This document shows, one piece after another, positions 17,331 to 25,941 of a stretch of DNA of 64,000 bases. Position numbers and translations under genes: made by a program. The notes under the pieces are model-generated. The model was not told where the DNA came from. It saw only the letters and a program-made list of their open reading frames with translations, and did no database searches. Position 1 is the stretch's first letter; the number at the start of each line of letters is the position of its first letter. Source of the DNA: Fusibacter bizertensis (GTDB lineage: Bacteria > Bacillota > Clostridia > Peptostreptococcales > Acidaminobacteraceae); the NCBI RefSeq assembly GCF_029914245.1, contig NZ_JARYZI010000002.1, positions 186,001-250,000 of the forward strand, in the 5' to 3' direction.

Positions 17331-17939
17331 TTACGGTGCAATGTCTTCATAGTACATTTGATTATAATCACCTTCAAAAACAACTTTAACAGGTGTTTCT
17401 GAATCAATTCCAAGCTTTTGAGTAAATGGTACTTGAACCAACAAGGTATTATCAACTTGTTCCACTACTACAGCACTCAAAACCTTTTCTCCATCCTTTT
17501 CATTTCTTATCAGCATGGATTCAAAAGAATCACCTGTATATCCATCAAATGCACCATTTCCCTTATATACATGTTTTACAATAACATCATCAAGTCTATC
17601 GTCATCTTGATTTACATCAAATAAAATTTCTAAATCTAACTTTGATATAATACCCTCCAATTCAGATGGAATCTGACCAAATGTGATTTTTATATCTATA
17701 TAAGCCGTATCCATTTTTACTTCTACTGTTTGGATATCCATATTTGATGGTAGTTCACTGTCTTGATTATCAATTACATATCCACCTGTGAAATAAGAAC
17801 GCTCTACTTGCGGCTTCGTGCTATCGACTTCTATGATAATCGGATCCTTCAACTGTGTTCTCAAGAACATCCCAACAAAGATGATTCCCACTAAAATCAA
17901 TACTAAATCGATAAGTTTTTTCTTTTGATAGTCTGTCAT
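17331..17939 (-). CDS. Hypothetical membrane-anchored exported protein
   Basis: 202 residues, not recognised. One N-terminal membrane helix (about 9-25, LIDLVLILVGIIFVGMFL) after a basic start suggests an anchor with the rest outside the cell. The outer part is acidic, beta-rich and without cysteines; a DVNQDDDRLDDV stretch resembles a calcium-binding loop but is not canonical. It lies downstream of the ROK kinase gene on the same strand, about 48 bases away, and may share its transcript. No function is proposed. Confidence 0.7.
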   Translation of the reverse strand: MTDYQKKKLIDLVLILVGIIFVGMFLRTQLKDPIIIEVDSTKPQVERSYFTGGYVIDNQDSELPSNMDIQTVEVKMDTAYIDIKITFGQIPSELEGIISKLDLEILFDVNQDDDRLDDVIVKHVYKGNGAFDGYTGDSFESMLIRNEKDGEKVLSAVVVEQVDNTLLVQVPFTQKLGIDSETPVKVVFEGDYNQMYYEDIAP

Positions 17940-17987
17940 TGAAACCTCACTTTATACACACGCTATAGTTTAGTGATGCATCAATTA

Positions 17988-18932
17988 TTATAACATATTT
18001 TGGGCCAATTGGTACGCACCAAACACACCGGCCTCATCTGCAAGTTCTGATACAGTAAAATTAACAGTTTCCATAAGACCAGGCATTGCATGTTGCCTTG
18101 ATTCACTGATGATTTTTTCAAGGAGTAAATCACCAAGTGCCTCTGTAATGCCGCCTCCTATGATCATCATCTCAGGGTGATAAAGGTTTACCAAGCTTCC
18201 CACAGCAATCCCCATATAACGTGCCAATCGATCGACAACTTCTTTTGCAAGTTCATCATGCGCATCATAAGCTTTACGTATAGAAGAACTTTTTAAAACC
18301 GCACCGTCTTCTTCTAAGAGATCCGAAAACATAGATTTTCGACCTTTGGTCAATTGTTTTAAGATATACTTTTGAATTGCTGTCTTAGAAGCATATGCCT
18401 CAAGACATCCCTGTGCACCACAACCACAATATGCACCATCAGCGCTGACAACCATGTGACCAAATTCTCCAGCACTTCCTTGTCCAGTATATAGTTTGCC
18501 ATCAATGATGATCGCACCACCTACACCAGTGCCTATGAAAATTCCCAGTACATGCTTGCTTGCTCTACTATCTAAATGCTTGTATTCGCCATACATGGCA
18601 ACATTGACATCATTGCCTACATATACTGGTACTTCATATCTTTCAGATAATTTTTTACCCAGTGTAAAGTCTCTAAAAGGTATATTCGGCGAGAATGCAA
18701 CCGTACCATTATCATCCACAATACCAGGCACACCAGCTCCGATTGCAAGGATTTGTGCATCTTCAAAAGATTTAAGCGCATCAATGACTTTGTAAATTTG
18801 GCTCATCACTACCTCTAGGCCTTCATTTGCTTTTGTTTTCTTTTTTTCTCTCGCTAATTCCTTGCCATCAAGGTCATATAAAACACCTAGAATTTTTGTT
18901 CCACCTATATCGAGTCCTAGTATGGTCTTCAT
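17988..18932 (-). CDS. glcK: ROK-family glucokinase
   Basis: 314 residues. The ATP motif LGLDIGGTKILGVLYD is at the start, the catalytic Asp108 is in GNDVN, the sugar-binding EFGHMV is near 156-161, and the zinc signature CGCGAQGCLE (169-178) has all three cysteines, which is usual for ROK kinases. It most likely phosphorylates glucose with ATP in the cytoplasm, supplying glycolysis, for example with glucose released by the GH3 enzyme. ROK members for other sugars (fructose, N-acetylmannosamine) cannot be excluded. Ribosome site GGAGG before the ATG at 18932. Confidence 0.88.
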   Translation of the reverse strand: MKTILGLDIGGTKILGVLYDLDGKELAREKKKTKANEGLEVVMSQIYKVIDALKSFEDAQILAIGAGVPGIVDDNGTVAFSPNIPFRDFTLGKKLSERYEVPVYVGNDVNVAMYGEYKHLDSRASKHVLGIFIGTGVGGAIIIDGKLYTGQGSAGEFGHMVVSADGAYCGCGAQGCLEAYASKTAIQKYILKQLTKGRKSMFSDLLEEDGAVLKSSSIRKAYDAHDELAKEVVDRLARYMGIAVGSLVNLYHPEMMIIGGGITEALGDLLLEKIISESRQHAMPGLMETVNFTVSELADEAGVFGAYQLAQNML

Positions 18933-18973
18933 GTAGCCTCCTCATGTATCTTAATTGTAATTTTGAAACAACA

Positions 18974-20209
18974 TTATACTAACTTGAAGTAGAAGATAGT
19001 TTTTTTAAGTCTTATCAAATCATTCTTTTGCTTTTTTTCGAGTGTCTTTGTATCAAAGTAATGTGCTGAATGTTTATAATTCATAGCGTCTTTTATGTCA
19101 TGTAGTTCTCCTGATATATCATGAAATTCCTTAATCATATCATATAGATGTTTATTCGCATTTGATATTAGCCCTAATTCAAATAAATATTTCAGCTGTT
19201 TTCCTTTAACTCTAACAAAGTGTATTTTTTCATCGTTTTCAAGTTCAAGTTTAGAGACTCTTTTAATGTAACGTACTATCTGTTGATTAATAATGCCATT
19301 ACAACTCTTTATCCATTGCTCTGTATCAATACAGTTAAAAGAAAGTTTTAGTGTACGATCCAGTTCAATTGTATCATCTTTTAATAGCTTTTTTATATGC
19401 TCAAGCTCAATTTGGTATAATGTGTCTAGCTTCTTCTTTTGAACATCATAAGCTTCCATATTAATGAAAACAGCCAAACGCCTTGCAGCTTCCAGATGTT
19501 TGAGTATTTGTTTTAGTTTTGTTTCGTATTCTTTTAAAATAGATTTAAAAGAAGGTTCATCAAAATAATATTCTGTCTTACTAAAAATAGTAATTATACT
19601 TCTTAATTTTCGAGTAGTTGTCCTGACCTGATGCACCCACTCATCTTGCGATTCGGTTGAGAATCCTTCATTCCACAAAACATTTAAATGACCATTAAGT
19701 TTAAAAAAAATCCTGACCCAATCGTGAATCGACGCTACTTGATCTAATTGTATATGACTTTTTAAAGCAAGATAGCGCGTAAACTCATATCCATTGACAT
19801 CGACTTCCAACTGTTCATCTATGTGTGCTAAAGTATCTGCATCTTTAATTAGCTCACTATAAACATCATCTATTTGATCTTTTTTACTGTGGTTTTTTAT
19901 AGCACGTAGTACTATTTTCATTTCTTTTTTCTGATACAAGTTAGCATATCCTTTATCTACGAGCAGTTGCTTCAAAACTTTTGCACTTTCCTTGGCATGT
20001 AACTTTCCATGTATACCTCCATGTGTACGACCTGCATCATGTCCATATGCAATTAACGAAGCTATCTCTACATCTAATTGCCTTGAATGTGCAAGTAACT
20101 GAGCATAATATGAAACATCTTTAAAATGCTGCCATTCAAAAACAGCATCCTCTGCGTTAGCAGCAAAGCCTTCAAATAGTCCTTCTAAATAAAGCATCGA
20201 TTTATTCAC
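18974..20209 (-). CDS. HD-domain protein fused to a CHAD domain
   Basis: 411 residues with two parts. Residues ~10-155 are an HD-type metal phosphohydrolase: HSRQLDVEIASLIAYGHDAGR with a second His/Asp set in IKNHSKKD and KDADTLAHID. Residues ~185-411 form a CHAD domain, an all-helical fold with conserved His and Arg: WVHQVRTTTRKLRSIITIF, then HFVRVKGKQLKYLFELG. CHAD domains bind polyphosphate and often accompany polyphosphate enzymes. The start is GTG at 20209, overlapping the tag stop codon by four bases. A role in polyphosphate or nucleotide turnover is inference. Confidence 0.82.
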   Translation of the reverse strand: MNKSMLYLEGLFEGFAANAEDAVFEWQHFKDVSYYAQLLAHSRQLDVEIASLIAYGHDAGRTHGGIHGKLHAKESAKVLKQLLVDKGYANLYQKKEMKIVLRAIKNHSKKDQIDDVYSELIKDADTLAHIDEQLEVDVNGYEFTRYLALKSHIQLDQVASIHDWVRIFFKLNGHLNVLWNEGFSTESQDEWVHQVRTTTRKLRSIITIFSKTEYYFDEPSFKSILKEYETKLKQILKHLEAARRLAVFINMEAYDVQKKKLDTLYQIELEHIKKLLKDDTIELDRTLKLSFNCIDTEQWIKSCNGIINQQIVRYIKRVSKLELENDEKIHFVRVKGKQLKYLFELGLISNANKHLYDMIKEFHDISGELHDIKDAMNYKHSAHYFDTKTLEKKQKNDLIRLKKTIFYFKLV

Positions 20210-20781
20210 AATTTCACTTCCTCATGTCTAAAACAATTAAGAGTATGGTCATTTACCATACCAATTGCCTGCATATATGCATAGATAATTGTTGATCCAA
20301 CAAATTTCATTCCACGCTTTTTTAAATCTTTTGATATTTGATCCGAAAGTTCTGTTTTTGCTGGAACTTCTGATAACACTTCAAATTTATTGACAACTGG
20401 CGTGTTATTTACAAAGCCCCATAGGTAACGATCAAAAGAACCATATTCATCTTGAATCATTTTAAAGATTCTAGCATTGGTTACTGCCGAAGTGACTTTG
20501 AGTCGATTTCTAACGATACCTTCATCTAAAAGTAGTGACGCTATCTTTTCGTCATCGTAGAGCGCTACCTTATCAACATCAAAGCGATCAAATGCATCTC
20601 GATAATTATCTCTTTTTTTTAGAATCGTCTCCCAAGATAGCCCAGCTTGCGCGCCTTCCAAAATTAGCATTTCAAATAGCTTCTGGTCATCGTGTACAGG
20701 TACGCCCCATTCATGGTCATGGTAACTCACATATAATTCGTTATTAAGATTGAGCCAACCACATCTTTCTTTAGGTTTCAT
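20206..20781 (-). CDS. tag: DNA-3-methyladenine glycosylase I
   Basis: 191 residues. The Tag family pattern is clear: RCGWLNLNNELYVSYHDHEWGVPVHDDQKLFEMLILEGAQAGLSWETIL, then the C-terminal GMKFVGSTIIYAYMQAIGMVNDHTLNCF. It excises 3-methyladenine from alkylated DNA in base-excision repair. Tag enzymes bind zinc through a Cys near the N-terminus and His/Cys residues near the C-terminus; these are present (RCGW, NDHTLNCFRH). The start is the ATG at 20781, with GGAGG five bases upstream. It forms a two-gene unit with the HD-CHAD gene. Confidence 0.93.
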   Translation of the reverse strand: MKPKERCGWLNLNNELYVSYHDHEWGVPVHDDQKLFEMLILEGAQAGLSWETILKKRDNYRDAFDRFDVDKVALYDDEKIASLLLDEGIVRNRLKVTSAVTNARIFKMIQDEYGSFDRYLWGFVNNTPVVNKFEVLSEVPAKTELSDQISKDLKKRGMKFVGSTIIYAYMQAIGMVNDHTLNCFRHEEVKL

Positions 20782-20847
20782 AGACGCCTCCATTTTTTCT
20801 ATCTCATCATAAGTTTACCCTATTTTATCACGTCATATCCTAACTTA

Positions 20848-20890
20848 ACAAAAAAAATCAGAATAACTGAAAAATGTCAGTCATTCTGAT
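20848..20890 (-). terminator. Terminator of the peroxiredoxin gene
   Basis: Stem ATCAGAATAACTGA (20857-20870) / TCAGTCATTCTGAT (20877-20890) with one mismatch, followed on the minus strand by a run of T. Confidence 0.85.
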
Positions 20891-20928
20891 CTATATTTTA
20901 ACTACCTTTGATTTATTTAACTATTCTC

Positions 20929-21450
20929 TTAAAGTAATTCATCTCCCTCAGACCAATCAACTGGACATAATCCACCAGTTTTTAGCGCGCGTAATACTCT
21001 TAAAGTTTCGTCAACACTTCGGCCTACGTTAAGGTCATGAACTACACTATACCTTACAGTCCCTTGGGGATCTATAATGAAAAGACCTCTTAATGCAATG
21101 CCCTCTTCTTCAATCAGCACGCCATAATCTCTTGCAACTGATTTAGTTAAGTCCGCTGCAAGTGGGAAATTAAGTTTTCCTAAATCTGAATTAATCCAAG
21201 CTTTGTGTGAATGTTCACTATCAATACTAATACCAATTACTTCTGCATCCAACTCTTTAAATGCTTCGTATTTTTTTGAGTAGCCTGTTATTTCTGTTGG
21301 GCATACAAATGTGAAATCAAGGGGATAGAAAAACATTACTAACCACTTACCTTTATAATCTTCTAATGAGATACGATCGAAACCTGAACCATCTCCTTTT
21401 GCAATTGCCATATTAAAGCTAGGCGCTTTAGCGCCAACAATTCTTTCCAT
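20929..21450 (-). CDS. Two-cysteine peroxiredoxin (AhpC/Prx1 type)
   Basis: 173 residues. The peroxidatic Cys50 is in FTFVCPTEI and the resolving Cys162 in GGLCPVDW, so this is a typical 2-Cys enzyme of the AhpC/Prx1 subfamily. It reduces hydrogen peroxide and organic peroxides in the cytoplasm. No AhpF partner lies next to it, so electrons probably come from thioredoxin or a rubredoxin/NADH system elsewhere. A perfect PerR-type palindrome in the promoter suggests induction by peroxide. Confidence 0.93.
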   Translation of the reverse strand: MERIVGAKAPSFNMAIAKGDGSGFDRISLEDYKGKWLVMFFYPLDFTFVCPTEITGYSKKYEAFKELDAEVIGISIDSEHSHKAWINSDLGKLNFPLAADLTKSVARDYGVLIEEEGIALRGLFIIDPQGTVRYSVVHDLNVGRSVDETLRVLRALKTGGLCPVDWSEGDELL

Positions 21451-21506
21451 GTGAGCCTCCTGTGTATAATATGTCTTTATGAATCACAATACATAGTATA
21501 GCATAC

Positions 21507-21521
21507 TTGTAATGATTACAA
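21507..21521. promoter_or_regulatory. PerR/Fur-type operator in the peroxiredoxin promoter
   Basis: Perfect 7-1-7 palindrome TTGTAAT-G-ATTACAA, matching 13 of 15 positions of the PerR box TTATAATNATTATAA. It lies between the likely -10 (TATACT, 21500-21495 on the minus strand) and the weak -35 region. Confidence 0.75.
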
Positions 21522-21557
21522 AAGTGTTCTTGTCACATTTTAAGAAATTGTTTTATT

Positions 21558-22478
21558 CTATATATAGAGTTCAGTTTTTCTTATATTTTCACTATAAGCC
21601 TCTTCAAGTTCCAAACGATGTTTAATAAAATTTTCATCTACAAAAGATTTTGCATTTACTGGGCATCTTTTAACACAGGCACAACACTTGAGGCATGGGC
21701 CATTAACTGTATCAAAAGCATCCTTTTTTATAGCCCCCATTGGACAGATGCTTGCACATAATCCACAAGCTGTACAGTTTTGATCTGTTATAGGTTTAAT
21801 CCCTATAAAGTTAAAAGGATATCCATTTTTATCAAGTGGCTGAAAATAAGGCTTTAAAGGTACTTCTGTTTTTAGCCCTTCGATATTTTTTATAAGTATT
21901 TGATCTGTAAATATATCCATGTGTTCTATATATTCTTCTATGGTTGAAACTGATTTCACTATATTTTTCTCTTTGTTCTTCTTTATACACCTTACTAAAA
22001 GATCAGCAACATCTTCTAGTATTATAAAATCCAACTGGTTGGGCTTATCTTTAGCCAGTATGTTTGAGAAGGAGTGCTCTCCAACGACACATATTACAGC
22101 GAAAACATCAAACCCACAATTTGAAAAAATTTGATATGCCTCTTTTGCTGCATCATCATAATGTCGATTGCCATAAGTCAGTACAATTATTAGATGCGCA
22201 CCACTACCAACATATTGCTTTAAATACTTCAAAAGCACATTTGGAATTCTACCTGCGTAAACTGGCAAGCCTATGATTACAATATCTTCACTACTAAAAA
22301 AAGTCGAAATATTTCTGAGATGCGATTCTGATTTACGTACATTTATACTCGTAAAATCTATGGCTTCAACCGTCTGAAGAAATTGTGAAGCACAACCCAG
22401 TTTTTTCCTTATTGATTTTGAAATAAAGATAGATGTTTTCTTTGTATTTCCTGTTGGACTAAAATATAATACTTTCAA
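21558..22478 (-). CDS. EFR1-family flavodoxin-ferredoxin protein
   Basis: 306 residues. The N-terminal flavodoxin fold (VLYFSPTGNTKKTS, FMN phosphate loop) and VIIGLPVYAGRIPN are joined to two 4Fe-4S clusters: CTACGLCASICPMGA and CLKCCACVKRCPVNA near residues 230-270. Proteins of this type (EFR1) carry electrons in anaerobes; partners are unknown. The start is a TTG at 22478 with GGGAG upstream, two bases after the rpiR stop, so the two genes are coupled. Its link with a sugar regulator is unexplained. Confidence 0.85.
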   Translation of the reverse strand: MKVLYFSPTGNTKKTSIFISKSIRKKLGCASQFLQTVEAIDFTSINVRKSESHLRNISTFFSSEDIVIIGLPVYAGRIPNVLLKYLKQYVGSGAHLIIVLTYGNRHYDDAAKEAYQIFSNCGFDVFAVICVVGEHSFSNILAKDKPNQLDFIILEDVADLLVRCIKKNKEKNIVKSVSTIEEYIEHMDIFTDQILIKNIEGLKTEVPLKPYFQPLDKNGYPFNFIGIKPITDQNCTACGLCASICPMGAIKKDAFDTVNGPCLKCCACVKRCPVNAKSFVDENFIKHRLELEEAYSENIRKTELYI

Positions 22479-22480
22479 AG

Positions 22481-23332
22481 TTATCTCCCAGTTTTAAATG
22501 CTTTTACAATATCACTACTTTCTGCAATTCGCTGCATTGCATATTCAGTATTTTGTAAAACCATCATAATAAATAAACTATCCACAATAGTAAGTTGCGC
22601 AATCCTCGATGCAATTGCAGAAGACCTCACCGTATTTTCTTCTGCGATGGCATAGAGGTTGATATCAGAGATTTCAACTAAAGTGTTTTTAGAATAACGG
22701 GTCAGTGAGATCAGTTTTGCACCTTTTCGTCTTGCTTGTTCTGCAGCCACAATGATTTCCTTACTTTCACCAGAATATGATACTGCAAACACCACATCAT
22801 CTGGCTTTAATGTCGCAATCGATGCAAGCTGTACATGACTGGAAAGATCAAAAATAACGTGCTTATCAATTTTAAGTAATTTATGGAAAAAATCCATAGC
22901 CACAAGTGCAGATGCTCCAATTCCAAGTAGTATGATTTTACTTGAACTTGATAGACAATCAGCAGCTTCTCTTAAAACGTCAGGATTATTTACATCCATA
23001 GTAGAATCGATAGCGTTTTTGCTGTTTTGAGCAATTTTAAGCATAATTGTCTCTGGGGAATCTTCTATACCAATCTGATCATGAATATATCTCCGCTGTG
23101 CTCTCTTAGTGGCAGCTTCATTCATGGCAATTCTAAACTCAGAATACCCTTTATAGCCAAGTTTTTGGCAAAATTTAACAATAGCTGATTGACTTACACC
23201 AGAAGCTGTTGCCAATTCAACTGATGTATATGTTTTTGCGAGTTCTATGTTATCTATTATATAATCAGATATTTGATTTTCACTTCCTGTCAATTCTGAA
23301 CGCATGTTATCAATTCTTGTAAAACACGACAT
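22481..23332 (-). CDS. RpiR-family regulator (MurR-like), HTH plus SIS domain
   Basis: 283 residues. The N-terminal RpiR helix-turn-helix is VELATASGVSQSAIVKFCQKLGYKGYSEFRI, followed by a SIS sugar-phosphate-binding domain (ILLGIGASALVAMDFFHKL, FAVSYSGESKEII). It is divergent from murQ-murP, so it most likely senses N-acetylmuramate 6-phosphate and represses that operon. Repeats of GAATATTWTA lie in the shared intergenic region, one inside the murQ promoter spacer. The start has a near-perfect AGGAGGTGA ribosome site. Confidence 0.9.
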   Translation of the reverse strand: MSCFTRIDNMRSELTGSENQISDYIIDNIELAKTYTSVELATASGVSQSAIVKFCQKLGYKGYSEFRIAMNEAATKRAQRRYIHDQIGIEDSPETIMLKIAQNSKNAIDSTMDVNNPDVLREAADCLSSSSKIILLGIGASALVAMDFFHKLLKIDKHVIFDLSSHVQLASIATLKPDDVVFAVSYSGESKEIIVAAEQARRKGAKLISLTRYSKNTLVEISDINLYAIAEENTVRSSAIASRIAQLTIVDSLFIMMVLQNTEYAMQRIAESSDIVKAFKTGR

Positions 23333-23350
23333 ACAGTCACCTCCTATAGA

Positions 23351-23424
23351 GAATATTTTATCACAAACAAATGGAATATTATATTATATTTATTCTTGAC
23401 ACGCGGAATATTTTATTATATATT
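23351..23424 (+). promoter_or_regulatory. murQP promoter with repeated RpiR-type operator sequences
   Basis: A perfect TTGACA (23396-23401), 17-base spacer and TATATT (23419-23424) form the murQ promoter. GAATATT[TA]TA occurs at 23351, 23374 and 23406; the last copy fills the promoter spacer. The copy at 23374 also pairs with TATTC at 23391-23395. Confidence 0.65.
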
Positions 23425-23451
23425 GGTGTCAAGAAAGACTTGGAGGCACGC

Positions 23452-24351
23452 ATGAATTTAAAACAAATGAAAACGGAACAAAGAAATCCTTTAACTGAAA
23501 ATATAGATGCACTAGATACTCTATCTATCCTGAAATTAATGAATCAAGAGGATTATAAAGTAATGAGTGCTATTGAAAGTCAGTTAGATGCTATCAGCCA
23601 GGCTGTGGATATTATTGCACCCGCATTGAAATCTGGCGCTAGGTTAATCTATATTGGCGCTGGGACTAGCGGTCGCTTAGGTGTGCTAGATGCATCAGAA
23701 TGTCCACCTACTTTTGGAACCGATCCAAATCAAATAGTGGGATTAATTGCTGGTGGAGACTATGCACTTCGAAACGCAATTGAAGATGTTGAAGATAATT
23801 TTCTACAAGGTAAAACAGATTTGATTGACATTAAACTTGATAAATCTGATGTAGTGGTAGGAATCGCTGCCAGTGGAAGAACACCATATGTTCTAGGTGC
23901 AATTGAATACGCACGTGAAATAGGCTGTCACACGATCGGCGTGATGTGCAACGATATAGCACCTTTAAAAGATGCTGTTCACATCCCAATCACGGTGGTT
24001 GTCGGACCTGAGGTAGTGACAGGCTCTACTAGGTTAAAAGCAGGAACTGCTCAAAAATTAGTACTTAATATGCTAACTACTGTTTCTATGATCAAAAACG
24101 GAAAAGTTTTCAAGAACTTGATGGTTGATGTACAGGCAACAAATATTAAACTAATTGAAAGAAAAAAAATTATTGTTATGGATGCTACTGGTGCTGACAG
24201 AGAAACGGTTCAAGAAGTTTTAGAAAAGACAAATGGAAATGTTAAGTTATCCATAGTTATGTTACTCAGTGATGCGGCTTTAGAGACTGCTCAAAAAGCA
24301 CTACAAGCATCACAAGGAAATGTGAGAGAAGCGCTTAAAGCTTTGATCTAA
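23452..24351 (+). CDS. murQ: N-acetylmuramic acid 6-phosphate etherase
   Basis: 299 residues. Family signatures are plain: TEQRNPLTENIDALDT, IYIGAGTSGRLGVLDASECPPTFG (with the catalytic Glu), IAGGDYALRNAIEDVED, VVGIAASGRTPYVLGA and EVVTGSTRLKAGTAQKLVLNMLTT. It cleaves the lactyl ether of MurNAc 6-phosphate, yielding GlcNAc 6-phosphate and D-lactate, in cell-wall sugar recycling. I chose the ATG at 23452, behind TTGGAGG; a frame from 23371 would begin upstream of the promoter. It is followed 26 bases later by the PTS gene for the same sugar. Confidence 0.95.
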   Translation: MNLKQMKTEQRNPLTENIDALDTLSILKLMNQEDYKVMSAIESQLDAISQAVDIIAPALKSGARLIYIGAGTSGRLGVLDASECPPTFGTDPNQIVGLIAGGDYALRNAIEDVEDNFLQGKTDLIDIKLDKSDVVVGIAASGRTPYVLGAIEYAREIGCHTIGVMCNDIAPLKDAVHIPITVVVGPEVVTGSTRLKAGTAQKLVLNMLTTVSMIKNGKVFKNLMVDVQATNIKLIERKKIIVMDATGADRETVQEVLEKTNGNVKLSIVMLLSDAALETAQKALQASQGNVREALKALI

Positions 24352-24377
24352 TACAGCTTGTTCAAGGGGGAAAAATT

Positions 24378-25796
24378 ATGAGCAACCAAGAATTGTTAAA
24401 GGAAATTATCACTCTACTTGGCACTGAAAGTAATATCGATTCCATTGCCAATTGCATGACAAGACTTAGGGTTAAAGTAAAAAATCCAGCTTTAATTCAA
24501 AAGGAAGCAATTCAGCAACTTGAAGGTGTAATGGGCGTTGTGGAAGATGACACCTTCCAAATAATCGTTGGACCTGGTAAAGCACAAAAGCTAATGGATC
24601 TATTTAAAGCAAGTTACAACATTCCAACCTCTACAGTAGATGAAGATTGGAAAGCAAACAAAGAAAAAGTACAAAGTAAAAACAAAAAAAGTTCGTTTAA
24701 ACAAGGGCTAAGAACCATCGGTGAAATCTTCATTCCATTAATTCCCGCAATTATTGCTGCCGGTATTTTTAACGGCTTCGCTGGCTTAATCACAAACTTA
24801 CAAAGTACTGGAAGCTTACCTGCTTCCGAAGTATGGAACATCACTAGATTGGTACTTTCACTTATGGGTGGCGCTTTCTTAAGCTACTTTACTATTTTTA
24901 CTGGTGTTAGTGCTGCTAGAGTATTCGGTGCAACTGAAGCACTTGGTGGTATGGTGGGTGCCATGACGGTTATGGCACAAATCAATGATATCTCAGGTTT
25001 GATTGGTCTATACAATGCAGATTCGCCACTTAATTCCATCTTAAGAAGTGGTAAAGGTGGTGTAATCGGAGTTATCGTCGGCGTTTATATCCTTGCAAAA
25101 GTTGAAAAAGCTGTTCGTAAAAGAGTCCCAGATGTGCTCGATCTCATGTTAACACCTATGGTAACACTCTTTATTACAGCAGCACTTTTATTAGTAGTCA
25201 TCATGCCTATCACAGGTATTCTTTCTGATTGGTTGGTTAATGGTTTAGAACTACTTGTTAACTCTACAAATCCTGTAGTTAGTATCATATCAGGCTATGT
25301 ATTATCTGCACTATTTTTACCTATGGTTTTACTTGGACTCCATCATGGCTTGATACCAATCTATGCGGTCCAACTTGAAGCTATGGGCGGCGTATCATTG
25401 TTCCCAGTTCTTGCAATGGCTGGTGCTGGACAAGTTGGTGCCGCAATTGCTATCTATATGAAAGCAAAAAAAGTAAAAAATATGAGGTTGATGAAAGTTA
25501 TCTCGGGTGCATTACCAGCTGGTTTCTTAGGCATCGGAGAACCGCTAATTTACGGTGTTACATTACCTTTGGGTAAACCTTTTATTACAGCAGGTTTAGG
25601 TGCAGGTTTCGGCGGTGCATATGTGATGCTTCAAAAGGTTATGTCTACAGCTTGGGGACCATCTGGATTGACTGCTATTCCTTTGATGCAACCAAACTCT
25701 ATGCTTAACTACTTCGTAGGGTTAGTGGTTGCCTATATCTTCGGATTCATAATTACTGCGATGTTTATTAAAGATTCTGAAGTTGCTAACGTCTAA
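24378..25796 (+). CDS. murP: PTS N-acetylmuramic acid transporter EIIBC
   Basis: 472 residues. The EIIB domain (1-80) has the phosphorylated Cys26 in IANCMTRLRVKV; the EIIC membrane domain follows with IGEIFIPLIPAIIAAGIFNG, GLHHGLIPIY and LPAGFLGIGEPLIYGV. No EIIA domain is present, so it must borrow EIIA-Glc, as MurP does in E. coli. It imports and phosphorylates MurNAc at O6 to supply MurQ. The murQ-murP order and RpiR neighbour support this over sucrose or trehalose EIIBC relatives. Confidence 0.9.
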   Translation: MSNQELLKEIITLLGTESNIDSIANCMTRLRVKVKNPALIQKEAIQQLEGVMGVVEDDTFQIIVGPGKAQKLMDLFKASYNIPTSTVDEDWKANKEKVQSKNKKSSFKQGLRTIGEIFIPLIPAIIAAGIFNGFAGLITNLQSTGSLPASEVWNITRLVLSLMGGAFLSYFTIFTGVSAARVFGATEALGGMVGAMTVMAQINDISGLIGLYNADSPLNSILRSGKGGVIGVIVGVYILAKVEKAVRKRVPDVLDLMLTPMVTLFITAALLLVVIMPITGILSDWLVNGLELLVNSTNPVVSIISGYVLSALFLPMVLLGLHHGLIPIYAVQLEAMGGVSLFPVLAMAGAGQVGAAIAIYMKAKKVKNMRLMKVISGALPAGFLGIGEPLIYGVTLPLGKPFITAGLGAGFGGAYVMLQKVMSTAWGPSGLTAIPLMQPNSMLNYFVGLVVAYIFGFIITAMFIKDSEVANV

Positions 25797-25926
25797 TCTT
25801 AAGACGTGGTTTTAATTTTTAAGATTAATTGTCTACTATTTATGTCACATAAATATAGAATCTTCTGAAATTCTCTCCTGGTTCAGAAGCGCGCAAAAAA
25901 GGAAGGCCCAAACCTTCCTTTTTTAT
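25795..25926. terminator. Three successive hairpins, the last a bidirectional terminator
   Basis: AATCTTAA (25795-25802) / TTAAGATT (25819-25826) overlaps the murP stop; CTTCTGAA (25862-25869) / TTCAGAAG (25882-25889) follows; and AAGGAAGG-CCCAAA-CCTTCCTT (25899-25920) has A and T runs on both sides. The last one ends both murP and the converging propeller gene. Confidence 0.8.
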
Positions 25927-25941
25927 TTTTTGTTTATTTAG

